A stretch of DNA of 64,000 bases from Streptomyces olindensis. GTDB taxonomy: Bacteria; Actinomycetota; Actinomycetes; Streptomycetales; Streptomycetaceae. The stretch lies in assembly GCA_000696115.1 (NCBI GenBank), contig JJOH01000097.1:62001-126000 (forward strand), written 5' to 3'. Shown piece after piece: positions 20,299 through 33,355 of this stretch. The position numbers were made by a program, and so were the translations under genes. Under the pieces are notes generated by a model. That model saw nothing but the letters and a program-made list of their open reading frames with translations, did no database searches and was not told the origin of the DNA. The stretch's first letter is position 1, and each line of letters opens with the position of its first letter.

Positions 20299-20733
20299 GT
20301 GGCTGCCCGCAACACGGCCCGCAAGCGTGCCTTCCAGATCCTCTTCGAGGGCGACCAGCGCGGCGCCGACGTCCAGACGGTCCTCGCGGACTGGGTCCGG
20401 CACTCCCGGACGGACACCCGGCAGCCGCCGGTGAGCGAGTACACGATGGAGCTGGTCGAGGGCTACGCGCAGCACGCGAAGCGCATCGACGAGCTGATCG
20501 CCCAGTACTCGGTCGGCTGGACGCTCGACCGGATGCCGGTCGTCGACCGCAACATCCTGCGGCTCGGTGCCTACGAGCTGATCTGGGTCGACGGGACCCC
20601 GGACGCCGTCGTCCTCGACGAGATGGTGCAGCTGGCGAAGGAGTTCTCCACGGACGAGTCGCCCTCGTTCGTGAACGGTCTGCTCGGCAGGCTGAAGGAG
20701 CTCAAGCCCTCGCTGCGCCGCGACGAGGTCTGA
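20299..20733 (+). CDS. nusB: Transcription antitermination factor NusB
   Basis: Binds the boxA RNA with S10 in rRNA antitermination. All-helical protein of 144 residues: RNTARKRAFQILFEGD at the N-terminus, and the C-terminal conserved block RMPVVDRNILRLGAYEL then FVNGLLGRL. It follows efp at 2 nt and ends just before the double terminator region. Confidence 0.95.
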   Translation: MAARNTARKRAFQILFEGDQRGADVQTVLADWVRHSRTDTRQPPVSEYTMELVEGYAQHAKRIDELIAQYSVGWTLDRMPVVDRNILRLGAYELIWVDGTPDAVVLDEMVQLAKEFSTDESPSFVNGLLGRLKELKPSLRRDEV

Positions 20734-20741
20734 GACAGACA

Positions 20742-20789
20742 GAACGCCGGAGGGCCCGCAGCGTGACCGCCGCGGGCCCTCCGGCGTTC
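20742..20789. terminator. nusB terminator
   Basis: Perfect 18-bp arms (20742-20759 and 20772-20789, GC-rich, starting GAACGCCGGAGG) around a 12-nt loop, 9 nt after the nusB stop. Confidence 0.85.
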
Positions 20790-20824
20790 CCACGTACCAG
20801 CGGGGGCCGCCAGGCCCGGAGAAC

Positions 20825-20870
20825 GCCGCCGGGGTGGCCGGAACCACAAGGTTCCGGCCACCCCGGCGGC
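20825..20870. terminator. bldD-side terminator
   Basis: Perfect 21-bp stem (arms 20825-20845 and 20850-20870) with a 4-nt ACAA loop, lying 28 nt beyond the bldD stop. It can work in both directions and, together with the previous hairpin, isolates convergent nusB and bldD. Confidence 0.85.
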
Positions 20871-20898
20871 ACGTTTCTGCTGGGCCCCAGCGGAGCGC

Positions 20899-21402
20899 TC
20901 AGCCCTCCTCGTGGGTCGCCACCGCGCGGCGCGCGTCCGCGTCCAGGACACCCCAGCTGATCAGCTGCTCCGTGAGCACCGACGGCGACTGGTCGTAGAT
21001 GACGGCGAGTGTGCGCAGGTCGTCCTGGCGGATCGAGAGCACCTTGCCGTTGTAGTCACCGCGCTGCGACTGGATCGTGGCCGCGTAGCGCTGCAGGGGG
21101 CCCGCCTTCTCGGCCGGCACCGTGGCCAGCCGCTCCAGGTCCAGGACCAGCTTCGGCGGCGGCTCGGCGGCGCCGCCCGGGGTCGTGCCCGGAAGCAGCT
21201 CCTGCACCGGAACGCCGTAGAAATCCGCCAGCTCGGCAAGGCGCTGCACGGTCACGGCACGGTCGCCGCGCTCGTAGGAACCGACCACGACCGCCTTCCA
21301 GCGTCCCTGGGACTTCTCCTCGACACCGTGGAGGGAAAGGCCCTGCTGGGTGCGGATCGCCCGGAGCTTGGCCCCGAGCTGTTTGGCGTATTCGCTGGAC
21401 AT
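20899..21402 (-). CDS. bldD: BldD, c-di-GMP-responsive master regulator of development
   Basis: Represses sporulation genes during vegetative growth; a c-di-GMP tetramer drives its dimerisation. 167 residues. N-terminal XRE-type HTH at about 8-65 (LGAKLRAIRTQQGLSLHGVE). The C-terminal domain carries the c-di-GMP signature exactly as known: R114-G-D116, eight residues, then R125-Q-D-D128. ATG at 21402 with GGGGAGC upstream. Lies alone on the reverse strand between nusB and pyrR, with a BldD box in its own promoter. Confidence 0.97.
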   Translation of the reverse strand: MSSEYAKQLGAKLRAIRTQQGLSLHGVEEKSQGRWKAVVVGSYERGDRAVTVQRLAELADFYGVPVQELLPGTTPGGAAEPPPKLVLDLERLATVPAEKAGPLQRYAATIQSQRGDYNGKVLSIRQDDLRTLAVIYDQSPSVLTEQLISWGVLDADARRAVATHEEG

Positions 21403-21471
21403 ATAGCTCCCCGGCACTGTGTCGACGCGTCTGGCGTGGGTGCCAGCCCGCGCGGCTGGTAACTCACTGTG

Positions 21472-21501
21472 AGGTTACGCAGCGTTACTCTGCCGCGTCA
21501 A
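21472..21501 (-). promoter_or_regulatory. bldD promoter with overlapping BldD box
   Basis: On the reverse strand, TTGACG (21501-21496), an 18-nt spacer and TAACCT (21477-21472) form a good vegetative promoter. The bases GTTACGCAGCGTTAC at 21474-21488 fit the published 15-bp BldD box (nTnACnCWGnGTnAn) at every fixed position, and they lie over the spacer and -10. A second imperfect dyad TAACTCAC-GTGAGGTTA covers 21460-21477. This supports direct autorepression. Confidence 0.8.
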
Positions 21502-21618
21502 GCCGAATGGTCCGCACCGACTCTTCCGTGGTAGTGGCACCGCGTTGGGCCGAATAGGTGATCCGAGGGGGCCGTCCGGGCGATCGCGGGGGCCTGCTAC
21601 CGTGGATGGCGCAATCCC

Positions 21619-21660
21619 GACGTCCTTTAAGGTCCGTCCCGTGAGGCGGAGAAGGAGGTC
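21619..21660 (+). promoter_or_regulatory. PyrR-binding RNA hairpin masking the pyrR ribosome binding site
   Basis: The loop side TCCCGTGAGGC (21637-21647) fits the PyrR-binding consensus UCCNGNGAGGY. The outer stem pairs GACGTCCTT (21619-21627) with AAGGAGGTC (21652-21660) with one mismatch, so the Shine-Dalgarno AGGAGG is inside the stem. Translational repression by PyrR in this manner is known in Mycobacterium smegmatis. No attenuator terminator is seen before the ATG at 21669. Confidence 0.75.
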
Positions 21661-21668
21661 CGTTTCGT

Positions 21669-22235
21669 ATGGACAAGCACGACGCGCAGTCCGATGCCCG
21701 GCCCGTTCTCGAAGGGCCCGACATCGCGCGGGTACTGACCCGCATCGCCCACGAGATCGTCGAACGCGCCAAGGGCGCCGATGACGTGGTGCTCCTCGGC
21801 ATCCCGACCCGGGGCGTCTTCCTCGCCCGCCGGATCGCCGACAAGCTGGAGCAGATCACCGAGCGCAAGGTCCCGTGCGGCTCGCTCGACATCACCATGT
21901 ACCGCGACGACCTGCGCATGCACCCGCCGCGTGCGCTGGCCCGCACCGAGATCCCCGGTGACGGCATCGACGGCAAGCTGGTCGTCCTCGTCGACGACGT
22001 GCTCTTCTCCGGCCGCACCATCCGCGCCGCCCTCGACGCCCTGAACGACATCGGCCGCCCGCGGGCGGTGCAGCTCGCCGTGCTCGTCGACCGCGGTCAC
22101 CGTGAACTGCCCATTCGCGCCGACTACGTCGGCAAGAACCTCCCCACGTCGTTGCGGGAGACGGTCAAGGTCCAGCTCGCCGAGGAGGACGGTCGCGACA
22201 CCGTGCTGCTCGGCGCCAAGCCGGACGCCCAGTAG
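21669..22235 (+). CDS. pyrR: Bifunctional pyr operon regulator / uracil phosphoribosyltransferase
   Basis: RNA-binding regulator of pyrimidine synthesis that responds to UMP/UTP and PRPP. 188 residues with a type I PRTase fold. The PRPP loop is [28 protein letters not shown] is near the N-terminus; basic residues at the C-terminal side serve RNA binding. First gene of the pyr operon; its own leader hairpin hides its Shine-Dalgarno, so it is autoregulated. Confidence 0.95.
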   Translation: MDKHDAQSDARPVLEGPDIARVLTRIAHEIVERAKGADDVVLLGIPTRGVFLARRIADKLEQITERKVPCGSLDITMYRDDLRMHPPRALARTEIPGDGIDGKLVVLVDDVLFSGRTIRAALDALNDIGRPRAVQLAVLVDRGHRELPIRADYVGKNLPTSLRETVKVQLAEEDGRDTVLLGAKPDAQ

Positions 22236-22242
22236 CGCCTCA

Positions 22243-22265
22243 GGCGTACGCCGCTGTCGTACGCC
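22243..22265 (+). promoter_or_regulatory. Intercistronic hairpin between pyrR and pyrB
   Basis: Perfect 8-bp arms GGCGTACG/CGTACGCC around a 7-nt loop, followed by a GCGCGCGC-rich segment. No U-tract. It may be a weak attenuator or an RNA-processing/stability element in the 102-nt gap. Confidence 0.4.
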
Positions 22266-22337
22266 GGCTCAGTGCGCGCGCTCGCGCGCCCGTCTGCCCC
22301 GAATCTCCCGTTTGAACTGCCTTACGGAGCCTGACAG

Positions 22338-23324
22338 ATGCAGCGTCATCTCATCTCGGCCGCCGACCTCACCCGCGACGACGCCGTCCTGATCCTCGAC
22401 ACCGCCGAGGAGATGGCCCGGGTCGCCGACCGGCCGATCAAGAAGCTGCCGACCCTGCGCGGCCGCACGATCGTCAACCTCTTCTTCGAGGACTCCACCC
22501 GCACCCGGATCTCCTTCGAGGCCGCCGAGAAGCGGCTGTCCGCGGACGTCATCAACTTCTCCGCCAAGGGATCCAGCGTCTCCAAGGGCGAGTCCCTGAA
22601 GGACACCGCCCAGACCCTGGAGGCCATGGGCGTCGACGCCGTGGTCATCCGGCACGGCGCCTCGGGCGCCCCGTACCGGCTGGCGAACTCCGGCTGGATC
22701 GACGCGGCCGTGGTCAACGCCGGTGACGGCACCCACCAGCACCCGACCCAGGCCCTGCTGGACGCCTTCACCATGCGCCGTCGCCTGATCGGCCCGGACG
22801 CCGGACTCGGCCAGGACCTCGCCGGCCGGCGCATCACGATCGTCGGCGACGTCCTGCACAGCCGCGTCGCCCGCTCCAACGTCGACCTGCTGCACACCCT
22901 CGGCGCCGAGGTCACCCTCGTCGCCCCGCCGACCCTGCTGCCGGTCGGCATCGAGACCTGGCCGTGCGAGGTCTCCTACGACCTCGACAGCACCCTGCCC
23001 AAGTCCGACGCGGTGATGATGCTGCGCGTCCAGCGCGAGCGGATGAACGCCGCGTTCTTCCCGACCGAGCGCGAGTACTCCCGCCGCTACGGCCTCGACG
23101 GCGACCGCATGGCGCGGATGCCCGAGCACGCCGTCGTGATGCACCCCGGGCCGATGGTCCGCGGCATGGAGATCACCGCCGAGGTCGCCGACTCCGACCG
23201 CTGCACCGTCGTCGAGCAGGTCGCGAACGGAGTCTCCATCCGGATGGCCGTCCTGTACCTGCTGCTCGGTGGAAACGAGCCCGCCGTCACCCACACCCGT
23301 ACCGAGGAGAAGCAAGACCGATGA
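22338..23324 (+). CDS. pyrB: Aspartate carbamoyltransferase, catalytic subunit
   Basis: Condenses carbamoyl phosphate with aspartate. 328 residues. Carbamoyl-phosphate loop [11 protein letters not shown], the HPTQALLD motif, and the aspartate-binding region near MLRVQRERM. No pyrI regulatory subunit is next to it, as usual in Gram-positive bacteria. It overlaps pyrC by 4 nt. Confidence 0.96.
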   Translation: MQRHLISAADLTRDDAVLILDTAEEMARVADRPIKKLPTLRGRTIVNLFFEDSTRTRISFEAAEKRLSADVINFSAKGSSVSKGESLKDTAQTLEAMGVDAVVIRHGASGAPYRLANSGWIDAAVVNAGDGTHQHPTQALLDAFTMRRRLIGPDAGLGQDLAGRRITIVGDVLHSRVARSNVDLLHTLGAEVTLVAPPTLLPVGIETWPCEVSYDLDSTLPKSDAVMMLRVQRERMNAAFFPTEREYSRRYGLDGDRMARMPEHAVVMHPGPMVRGMEITAEVADSDRCTVVEQVANGVSIRMAVLYLLLGGNEPAVTHTRTEEKQDR

Positions 23325-24607
23325 GCAAGATCCTGATCCGTGGTGCCAAGGTGCTCGGCGGCGAGCCGCAGGACGTGCTGATCGACGGGCAGACGATCGC
23401 GGAGGTCGGTGCCGGTCTGAGCGCCGAGGGCGCCGAGGTCGTCGAGGCCGGGGGCAAGGTGCTGCTGCCGGGCCTGGTCGACCTGCACACCCACCTGCGT
23501 GAGCCGGGCCGCGAGGACTCCGAGACCGTCCTCACCGGCACCCGCGCCGCGGCCTCCGGCGGCTACACCACCGTCTTCGCCATGGCCAACACCTTCCCCG
23601 TCGCCGACACCGCCGGCGTCGTCGAGCAGGTCTGGCGGCTCGGCAAGGAGCACGGCTACTGCGACGTCCAGCCGATCGGCGCCGTCACCGTCGGCCTCGA
23701 CGGCAGGAAGCTCGCCGAGCTGGGCGCCATGCACGAGTCGGCCGCCGGCGTCACCGTCTTCTCCGACGACGGCAAGTGCGTCCACGACGCCGTGATCATG
23801 CGCCGCGCCCTGGAGTACGTGAAGGCCTTCGGCGGTGTCATCGCGCAGCACGCGCAGGAGCCGCGGCTCACCGAGGGCGCCGAGATGAACGAGGGCGTCG
23901 TCTCCGCCGAGCTGGGTCTCGGGGGCTGGCCCGCGGTGGCCGAAGAATCGATCATCGCCCGGGATGTCCTGCTCGCCGACCACGTCGGCTCCCGCGTCCA
24001 CATCTGCCACCTGTCGACCGCCGGGTCCGTCGAGATCGTCCGCTGGGCCAAGTCCCGCGGCATCGCCGTCACCGCCGAGGTCACCCCGCACCACCTGCTC
24101 CTCACCGACGAGCTGGTCCGCACGTACAACCCGGTCTACAAGGTGAACCCGCCGCTGCGCACCGAGCGTGACGTCATGGCGCTGCGCGAGGCGCTCGCCG
24201 ACGGCACGATCGACATCGTCGCCACCGACCACGCCCCGCACCCGCACGAGGACAAGGACTGCGAGTGGGCCGCGGCCGCCATGGGCATGGTGGGGCTGGA
24301 GACGGCGTTGTCAGTGGTCCAGGAGACCATGGTCGACACGGGCCTGCTGGACTGGGCCGGCGTCGCCGACCGCATGTCCTTCAAGCCCGCGCAGATCGGA
24401 CAGGCCACGGGCCACGGCCGTCCCGTCTCGGCAGGTGAGCCCGCCAACCTCACCCTGGTCGACACGGCATACCGTGGGCTCGTGGAACCCGCGGGCTTCG
24501 CCTCGCGCAGCCGCAACACCCCCTACGAGGGGCGTGAGCTGCCGGGCCGTGTGACGCACACGTGGCTGCGGGGCAAGGCCACACTCGTCGACGGGAAGCT
24601 CACGTGA
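23321..24607 (+). CDS. pyrC: Dihydroorotase
   Basis: Zinc amidohydrolase (type I, about 45 kDa) that cyclises carbamoyl aspartate. 428 residues. Metal motif [10 protein letters not shown], the middle His in IAQHAQEP and ICHLS, and the catalytic Asp in [11 protein letters not shown] within the pyrB stop (ATGA), and its own stop overlaps the next start by 4 nt (GTGA). Active PyrB and PyrC are both encoded, so there is no DHO-like fusion here. Confidence 0.96.
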   Translation: MSKILIRGAKVLGGEPQDVLIDGQTIAEVGAGLSAEGAEVVEAGGKVLLPGLVDLHTHLREPGREDSETVLTGTRAAASGGYTTVFAMANTFPVADTAGVVEQVWRLGKEHGYCDVQPIGAVTVGLDGRKLAELGAMHESAAGVTVFSDDGKCVHDAVIMRRALEYVKAFGGVIAQHAQEPRLTEGAEMNEGVVSAELGLGGWPAVAEESIIARDVLLADHVGSRVHICHLSTAGSVEIVRWAKSRGIAVTAEVTPHHLLLTDELVRTYNPVYKVNPPLRTERDVMALREALADGTIDIVATDHAPHPHEDKDCEWAAAAMGMVGLETALSVVQETMVDTGLLDWAGVADRMSFKPAQIGQATGHGRPVSAGEPANLTLVDTAYRGLVEPAGFASRSRNTPYEGRELPGRVTHTWLRGKATLVDGKLT

Positions 24608-25173
24608 CACCTGTACTGCTGCTGGCCGCCGAGAAGGAATCGGCGCAAGTGACCGACTGGGCCGCCCGCATCGGCTGGGTCGTCGGCCTCGCCCTCTTCG
24701 TCGCGCTCGTCTACTGGCTGATGCGCGAGGGCTGGAAGTGGCGCGGCACCCTCCAGGGCGACCTGCCCGAGCTGCCCGTCACGCCGGACGACCCGGGCCC
24801 GGCGCGCCTGACCATGAGCGGCCGCTACCACGGCTCGACCACCGCCGGGCAGTGGCTCGACCGCATCGTCGCCCACGGCCTGGGCACCCGCAGCCGCGCC
24901 GAGCTGACGCTCACAGACGCCGGCCTGGACGTCGTACGCCCCGGAGCGGACGACTTCTTCGTCCCGGTGGCGCAGCTGCGCGAGGCCCGGCTCGACAAGG
25001 GCATCGCCGGCAAGGTGCTCACCGAGGGCGGCCTGCTGGTCGTCACCTGGGCGCACGGCGACCGGCTGATCGACTCCGGCTTCCGCTCCGACCACGCGGC
25101 CGAGCACAACGAGTGGGTCGAAGCCCTCAACTCCATGATCGAAACGAACACCAGGGAAGGCGCCGAACGATGA
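24604..25173 (+). CDS. PH-like domain membrane protein in the pyr operon
   Basis: 189 residues. A single membrane helix at about 24-42 ([18 protein letters not shown]) is followed by a soluble domain rich in beta strands ([16 protein letters not shown], then [14 protein letters not shown]) with a C-terminal helix, like a PH-type fold. GTG start overlaps the pyrC stop and its own stop overlaps carA ATG by 4 nt, so it is tightly coupled to the pathway. A protein of the same kind lies between pyrC and carA in mycobacteria (Rv1382, as I remember). Function unknown; possibly membrane anchoring of the CAD-like enzymes. Confidence 0.8.
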   Translation: MTPVLLLAAEKESAQVTDWAARIGWVVGLALFVALVYWLMREGWKWRGTLQGDLPELPVTPDDPGPARLTMSGRYHGSTTAGQWLDRIVAHGLGTRSRAELTLTDAGLDVVRPGADDFFVPVAQLREARLDKGIAGKVLTEGGLLVVTWAHGDRLIDSGFRSDHAAEHNEWVEALNSMIETNTREGAER

Positions 25174-26304
25174 CCACCTCCACCAGGGGAGCCGCCAAAA
25201 CTCCCGCCGTACTCGTCCTGGAGGACGGCCGGGTCTTCCGGGGCCGCGCCTACGGGGCCGTGGGGGAGACCTTCGGCGAAGCGGTGTTCTCCACCGGCAT
25301 GACCGGCTACCAGGAGACCCTCACCGACCCGTCGTACCACCGCCAGGTCGTGGTGATGACCGCCCCGCACGTCGGCAACACCGGCGTGAACGACGAGGAC
25401 CCCGAGTCCCAGCGCATCTGGGTCGCCGGTTACGTCGTGCGCGACCCCGCGCGCGTGCCGTCCAACTGGCGCTCCCGGCGCACGCTCGACGAGGAGCTGG
25501 CCGCGCAGGGCGTCGTCGGAATCTCCGGCATCGACACCCGCGCCCTCACCCGCCATCTGCGCGAGCGCGGCGCCATGCGCGTCGGCATCTTCAGCGGCGA
25601 CGCCGTCCAGGACGACGGCGCCCTCCTCGCGCGCGTGCAGGAAGCCCCGCAGATGAAGGGCGCGAACCTCTCCGCCGAGGTCGCCACCACCGAGCCGTAC
25701 GTCGTCCCCGCGATCGGCGAGAAGAAGTTCACCGTCGCCGCCGTCGACCTCGGCATCAAGGGCATGACCCCGCACCGCATGGCCGAGCGCGGCATCGAGG
25801 TGCACGTCCTCCCGGCGACCGCCACCGTCGACGACGTCTACGCGGTCAACCCGGACGGCGTGTTCTTCTCCAACGGCCCGGGCGACCCGGCCACCGCCGA
25901 CCACGCCGTCTCCGTCATGCAGGGCGTCCTGGAGCGCGGCACCCCGCTGTTCGGCATCTGCTTCGGCAACCAGATCCTCGGCCGCGCCCTCGGCTTCGGC
26001 ACCTACAAGCTGAAGTACGGCCACCGCGGCATCAACCAGCCGGTGCAGGACCGCACGACCGGCAAGGTCGAGGTCACCGCTCACAACCACGGCTTCGCCG
26101 TCGACGCCCCGCTCGACCAGGTCTCCGAGACCCCGTTCGGCCGCGCCGAGGTGTCGCACGTCTGCCTGAACGACAACGTGGTGGAGGGGCTCCAGCTCCT
26201 CGACCGCCCCGCCTTCAGCGTCCAGTACCACCCCGAAGCAGCGGCCGGCCCGCACGACGCCGCCTACCTGTTCGACCGCTTCGTGAAGCTCATGGAGGGC
26301 CAGC

Positions 26305-26312
<8 letters not shown>
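25170..26312 (+). CDS. carA: Carbamoyl phosphate synthase, small (glutaminase) subunit
   Basis: Hydrolyses glutamine and channels ammonia to CarB. 380 residues. The N-terminal CPSase domain contains [17 protein letters not shown]. The class I amidotransferase triad is GICFGNQ (Cys), with His/Glu in SVQYHPEA. The ATG overlaps the previous stop by 4 nt, and the stop lies 8 nt inside carB. Confidence 0.97.
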
Positions 26313-29613
<3,301 letters not shown>

Positions 29614-29620
29614 CAGCCCC

Positions 29621-29650
29621 GAGGGGGACACCGGAAACGGTGTCCCCCTC
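29621..29650 (+). terminator. Hairpin after carB
   Basis: Perfect 13-bp arms (GAGGGGGACACCG/CGGTGTCCCCCTC) with a GAAA tetraloop, then TTCG. It lies inside the pyr gene run, so it may limit readthrough into pyrD or protect the carB 3' end. Confidence 0.75.
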
Positions 29651-29655
29651 TTCGT

Positions 29656-29680
29656 GAGGACGCCACGTCCTCGTGAGGAC
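29656..29680 (+). promoter_or_regulatory. Alternative hairpins over the pyrD ribosome binding site
   Basis: CGTGAGGAC occurs twice (29653-29661 and 29672-29680). CGTCCTC (29666-29672) lies between and can pair with the first GAGGACG (29656-29662) or with the second GAGGAC (29675-29680), the pyrD Shine-Dalgarno, 3 nt before the ATG. The second pairing needs a short loop. The pairings exclude one another, so a two-state switch is possible. Confidence 0.4.
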
Positions 29681-29683
29681 ACC

Positions 29684-30786
<1,103 letters not shown>

Positions 30787-30790
<4 letters not shown>

Positions 30791-31632
30791 GTGGTCTCGA
30801 ACCCTTCGGCGCCCGCCTGCGCCGGGCCATGGACGAGCGCGGTCCGCTGTGTGTCGGCATCGACCCGCACGCCTCCCTGCTCGCCGAGTGGGGCCTGAAC
30901 GACGACGTGGCGGGCCTGGAGCGGTTCAGCCGCACGGTCGTCGAGGCCGTGGCCGACCGGGTGGCCGTGCTCAAGCCGCAGAGCGCGTTCTTCGAGCGCT
31001 TCGGCTCGCGCGGCGTCGCGGTGCTGGAGCAGTCCGTCGCCGAGGCGCGGGCGGCCGGCGCGCTGGTCGTGATGGACGCCAAGCGCGGCGACATCGGCTC
31101 GACCATGGCCGCCTACGCCGAGTCCTTCCTGCACAAGGACGCGCCGCTGTTCTCGGACGCGCTGACGGTCTCCCCGTACCTCGGCTACGGCTCGCTCAGC
31201 CCGGCCGTCGCGCTGGCCCGGGAGAGCGGCGCGGGGCTGTTCGTGCTGGCGCTGACGTCCAATCCGGAGGGCGGCGAGGTCCAGCACGCCGTGCGCTCCG
31301 ACGGTCGGAACGTCGGAGCGACGATGCTCGCCCACCTCGCCGCCGAGAACGCGGGAGAGGAGCCCCTGGGGTCCTTCGGCGCGGTCGTCGGCGCCACCCT
31401 CGGTGATCTGTCGACGTACGACCTCGACATCAACGGCCCGCTCCTCGCACCCGGCATCGGCGCCCAGGGGGCCACGCCGGCCGATCTTCCCCGGGTCTTC
31501 GGCGCCGCGGTGCGCAACGTCGTGCCGAACGTCAGCCGGGGAGTGCTACGCCACGGTCCCGACACGGTCGCTCTGCGTGACGCCGCGGACCGCTTCGCGG
31601 AGGAGATCCGTCACACCGTGGCGCCGTCCTGA
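30787..31632 (+). CDS. pyrF: Orotidine 5'-phosphate decarboxylase (type 2)
   Basis: Final step to UMP. 281 residues, the type 2 (mycobacterial) form. [12 protein letters not shown] at the N-terminus and the catalytic [15 protein letters not shown] are present. Overlaps pyrD by 4 nt and completes the UMP pathway encoded in this window except orotate phosphoribosyltransferase (pyrE), which is not here. Confidence 0.95.
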
Positions 31633-31761
31633 CCTCTTCCGGAGACCTCCGATGAGTGGTCCGGGGCCCGCTTGAGTCTGAATACATCCTCAAATCCGGG
31701 GCAGTATGTCCTAAATGTCCGTTCAGATGAAGGCTGACCAGGACTTTTCCGCTGTTCTCGC

Positions 31762-31790
31762 TGACTCTGGCGGACTTGCCCGCTAGTCTC
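31762..31790 (+). promoter_or_regulatory. Candidate sihF promoter
   Basis: CTGACT (31762-31767), a 17-nt spacer and TAGTCT (31785-31790), 108 nt before the sihF GTG. It fits the vegetative pattern. The 266-nt gap before sihF otherwise shows only AT-richer sequence than its surroundings. Confidence 0.5.
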
Positions 31791-31898
31791 CGACGAGAGT
31801 GAACGGGCAAGCGTGTTGCTCGTGGCTCCCCAGGTGTGGGGCGACTAGGTTCCTCACCGGTCCGTATCCGACAGTTCGACATCCGAGGTGACGTAGGC

Positions 31899-32222
31899 GT
31901 GGCTCTTCCGCCCCTTACCCCTGAACAGCGCGCAGCCGCGCTCGAAAAGGCCGCCGCGGCTCGCCGGGAGCGGGCCGAGGTCAAGAATCGACTCAAGCAC
32001 TCCGGCGCCTCCCTCCACGAGGTCATCAAGCAGGGCCAGGAGAACGACGTCATCGGCAAGATGAAGGTCTCCGCCCTTCTTGAGTCCCTGCCGGGCGTGG
32101 GCAAGGTCCGCGCCAAGCAGATCATGGAGCGACTCGGTATCTCCGAGAGCCGCCGTGTGCGCGGCCTCGGTTCCAACCAGATCGCCTCCCTGGAGCGCGA
32201 GTTCGGCAGCACCGGCTCCTGA
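31899..32222 (+). CDS. sihF: Actinobacterial integration host factor (sIHF/mIHF)
   Basis: Nucleoid-associated DNA-binding protein of 107 residues, unrelated to HU. N-terminal helix ([18 protein letters not shown]), then the helix-two-turn-helix region with [17 protein letters not shown] and a basic tip. Essential in mycobacteria; in Streptomyces it affects nucleoid compaction and sporulation. I chose the GTG at 31899 because it gives the known 107-residue protein. It lies 58 nt before gmk. Confidence 0.95.
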   Translation: MALPPLTPEQRAAALEKAAAARRERAEVKNRLKHSGASLHEVIKQGQENDVIGKMKVSALLESLPGVGKVRAKQIMERLGISESRRVRGLGSNQIASLEREFGSTGS

Positions 32223-32280
32223 ACCGGGCACTCCGGGGAAGCGAGTCCCGGGCACTCCGGGATTGCTGGATAATCGCTGC

Positions 32281-32874
32281 ATGGCTGTAACACCCCGGGG
32301 GACGACCCCCGTACCCCCGGACGCACGTCCGCGGCTGACCGTGCTCTCCGGCCCCTCCGGGGTCGGCAAGAGCACGGTCGTCGCCCATATGCGCAAGGAA
32401 CACCCCGAGGTCTGGCTCTCCGTGTCGGCGACGACCCGCAAGCCCCGCCCCGGCGAGCAGCACGGCGTCCACTACTTCTTCGTCACCGACGACGAGATGG
32501 ACAAGCTGATCGCCAACGGCGAACTGCTGGAGTGGGCCGAGTTCGCCGGCAACCGCTACGGCACGCCGCGTGCGGCCGTGCAGGAACGCCTGGAGAAGGG
32601 CGAGTCCGTCCTGCTGGAGATCGATCTCCAGGGCGCCCGCCTGGTGCGGGAGTCGATGCCGGAGGCCCAGCTGGTGTTCCTGGCCCCTCCCTCCTGGGAG
32701 GAGCTGGTGCGCAGACTGACCGGGCGGGGTACCGAACCGCCCGAGGTGATCGAGCGCAGGCTGGCGGCCGCCAAGATCGAGCTGGCCGCCGAACCGGAGT
32801 TCGACACGACGCTGGTCAACACCTCCGTCGAGGACGTGGCGCGCGAGCTGCTAGCCTTGATGAACGTCGTGTGA
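32281..32874 (+). CDS. gmk: Guanylate kinase
   Basis: Phosphorylates GMP to GDP with ATP. 197 residues: P-loop [12 protein letters not shown]-binding [13 protein letters not shown] and [10 protein letters not shown], lid [16 protein letters not shown] at 32281. A possible GATAAT -10 lies 11 nt upstream in the gap after sihF. rpoZ follows, the conserved gmk-rpoZ-coaBC order. Confidence 0.95.
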   Translation: MAVTPRGTTPVPPDARPRLTVLSGPSGVGKSTVVAHMRKEHPEVWLSVSATTRKPRPGEQHGVHYFFVTDDEMDKLIANGELLEWAEFAGNRYGTPRAAVQERLEKGESVLLEIDLQGARLVRESMPEAQLVFLAPPSWEELVRRLTGRGTEPPEVIERRLAAAKIELAAEPEFDTTLVNTSVEDVARELLALMNVV

Positions 32875-32944
32875 CCATCGCTGATCGATCCGGTCCTCGC
32901 TGATCACCCCGACAGAATCTTTCCCATCCATCGGAAGGTAGAGC

Positions 32945-33217
32945 GTGTCCTCTTCCATCTCCGCGCCCGAGGGCATCATCAACCCGCCGATCGACGAGCT
33001 CCTCGAGGCCACCGACTCGAAGTACAGCCTCGTGATCTACGCGGCCAAGCGGGCCCGCCAGATCAACGCGTACTACTCGCAGCTCGGCGAGGGTCTCCTC
33101 GAGTACGTCGGTCCTCTCGTCGACACCCACGTCCACGAGAAGCCGCTCTCGATCGCCCTCCGCGAGATCAACGCGGGGCTCCTGACGTCCGAGGCCGTCG
33201 AGGGCCCGGCGCAGTAA
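32945..33217 (+). CDS. rpoZ: RNA polymerase omega subunit
   Basis: Small subunit that helps assemble the beta' subunit. 90 residues; [20 protein letters not shown] is the family core. GTG with GGAAGG at 32934-32939. A strong hairpin follows 29 nt after the stop. Confidence 0.95.
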   Translation: MSSSISAPEGIINPPIDELLEATDSKYSLVIYAAKRARQINAYYSQLGEGLLEYVGPLVDTHVHEKPLSIALREINAGLLTSEAVEGPAQ

Positions 33218-33246
33218 GTCGTATTAGCAGCTTGATGCTGACTTTT

Positions 33247-33281
33247 CCACAGGCCCGGCAGGCCGACTGCCGGGCCTGTGG
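33247..33281 (+). terminator. rpoZ terminator
   Basis: Perfect 14-bp arms (CCACAGGCCCGGCA at 33247-33260 and its complement at 33268-33281) with a 7-nt loop. It lies between rpoZ and coaBC; the gap after it must carry the coaBC promoter. Confidence 0.8.
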
Positions 33282-33355
33282 TGTGTCATGGAGTCGTACG
33301 GTGTGCCGGTTGCCGAGGTCCGGGTCGCCGAGTCCGGGGAGAGACGGGGAGAGAC

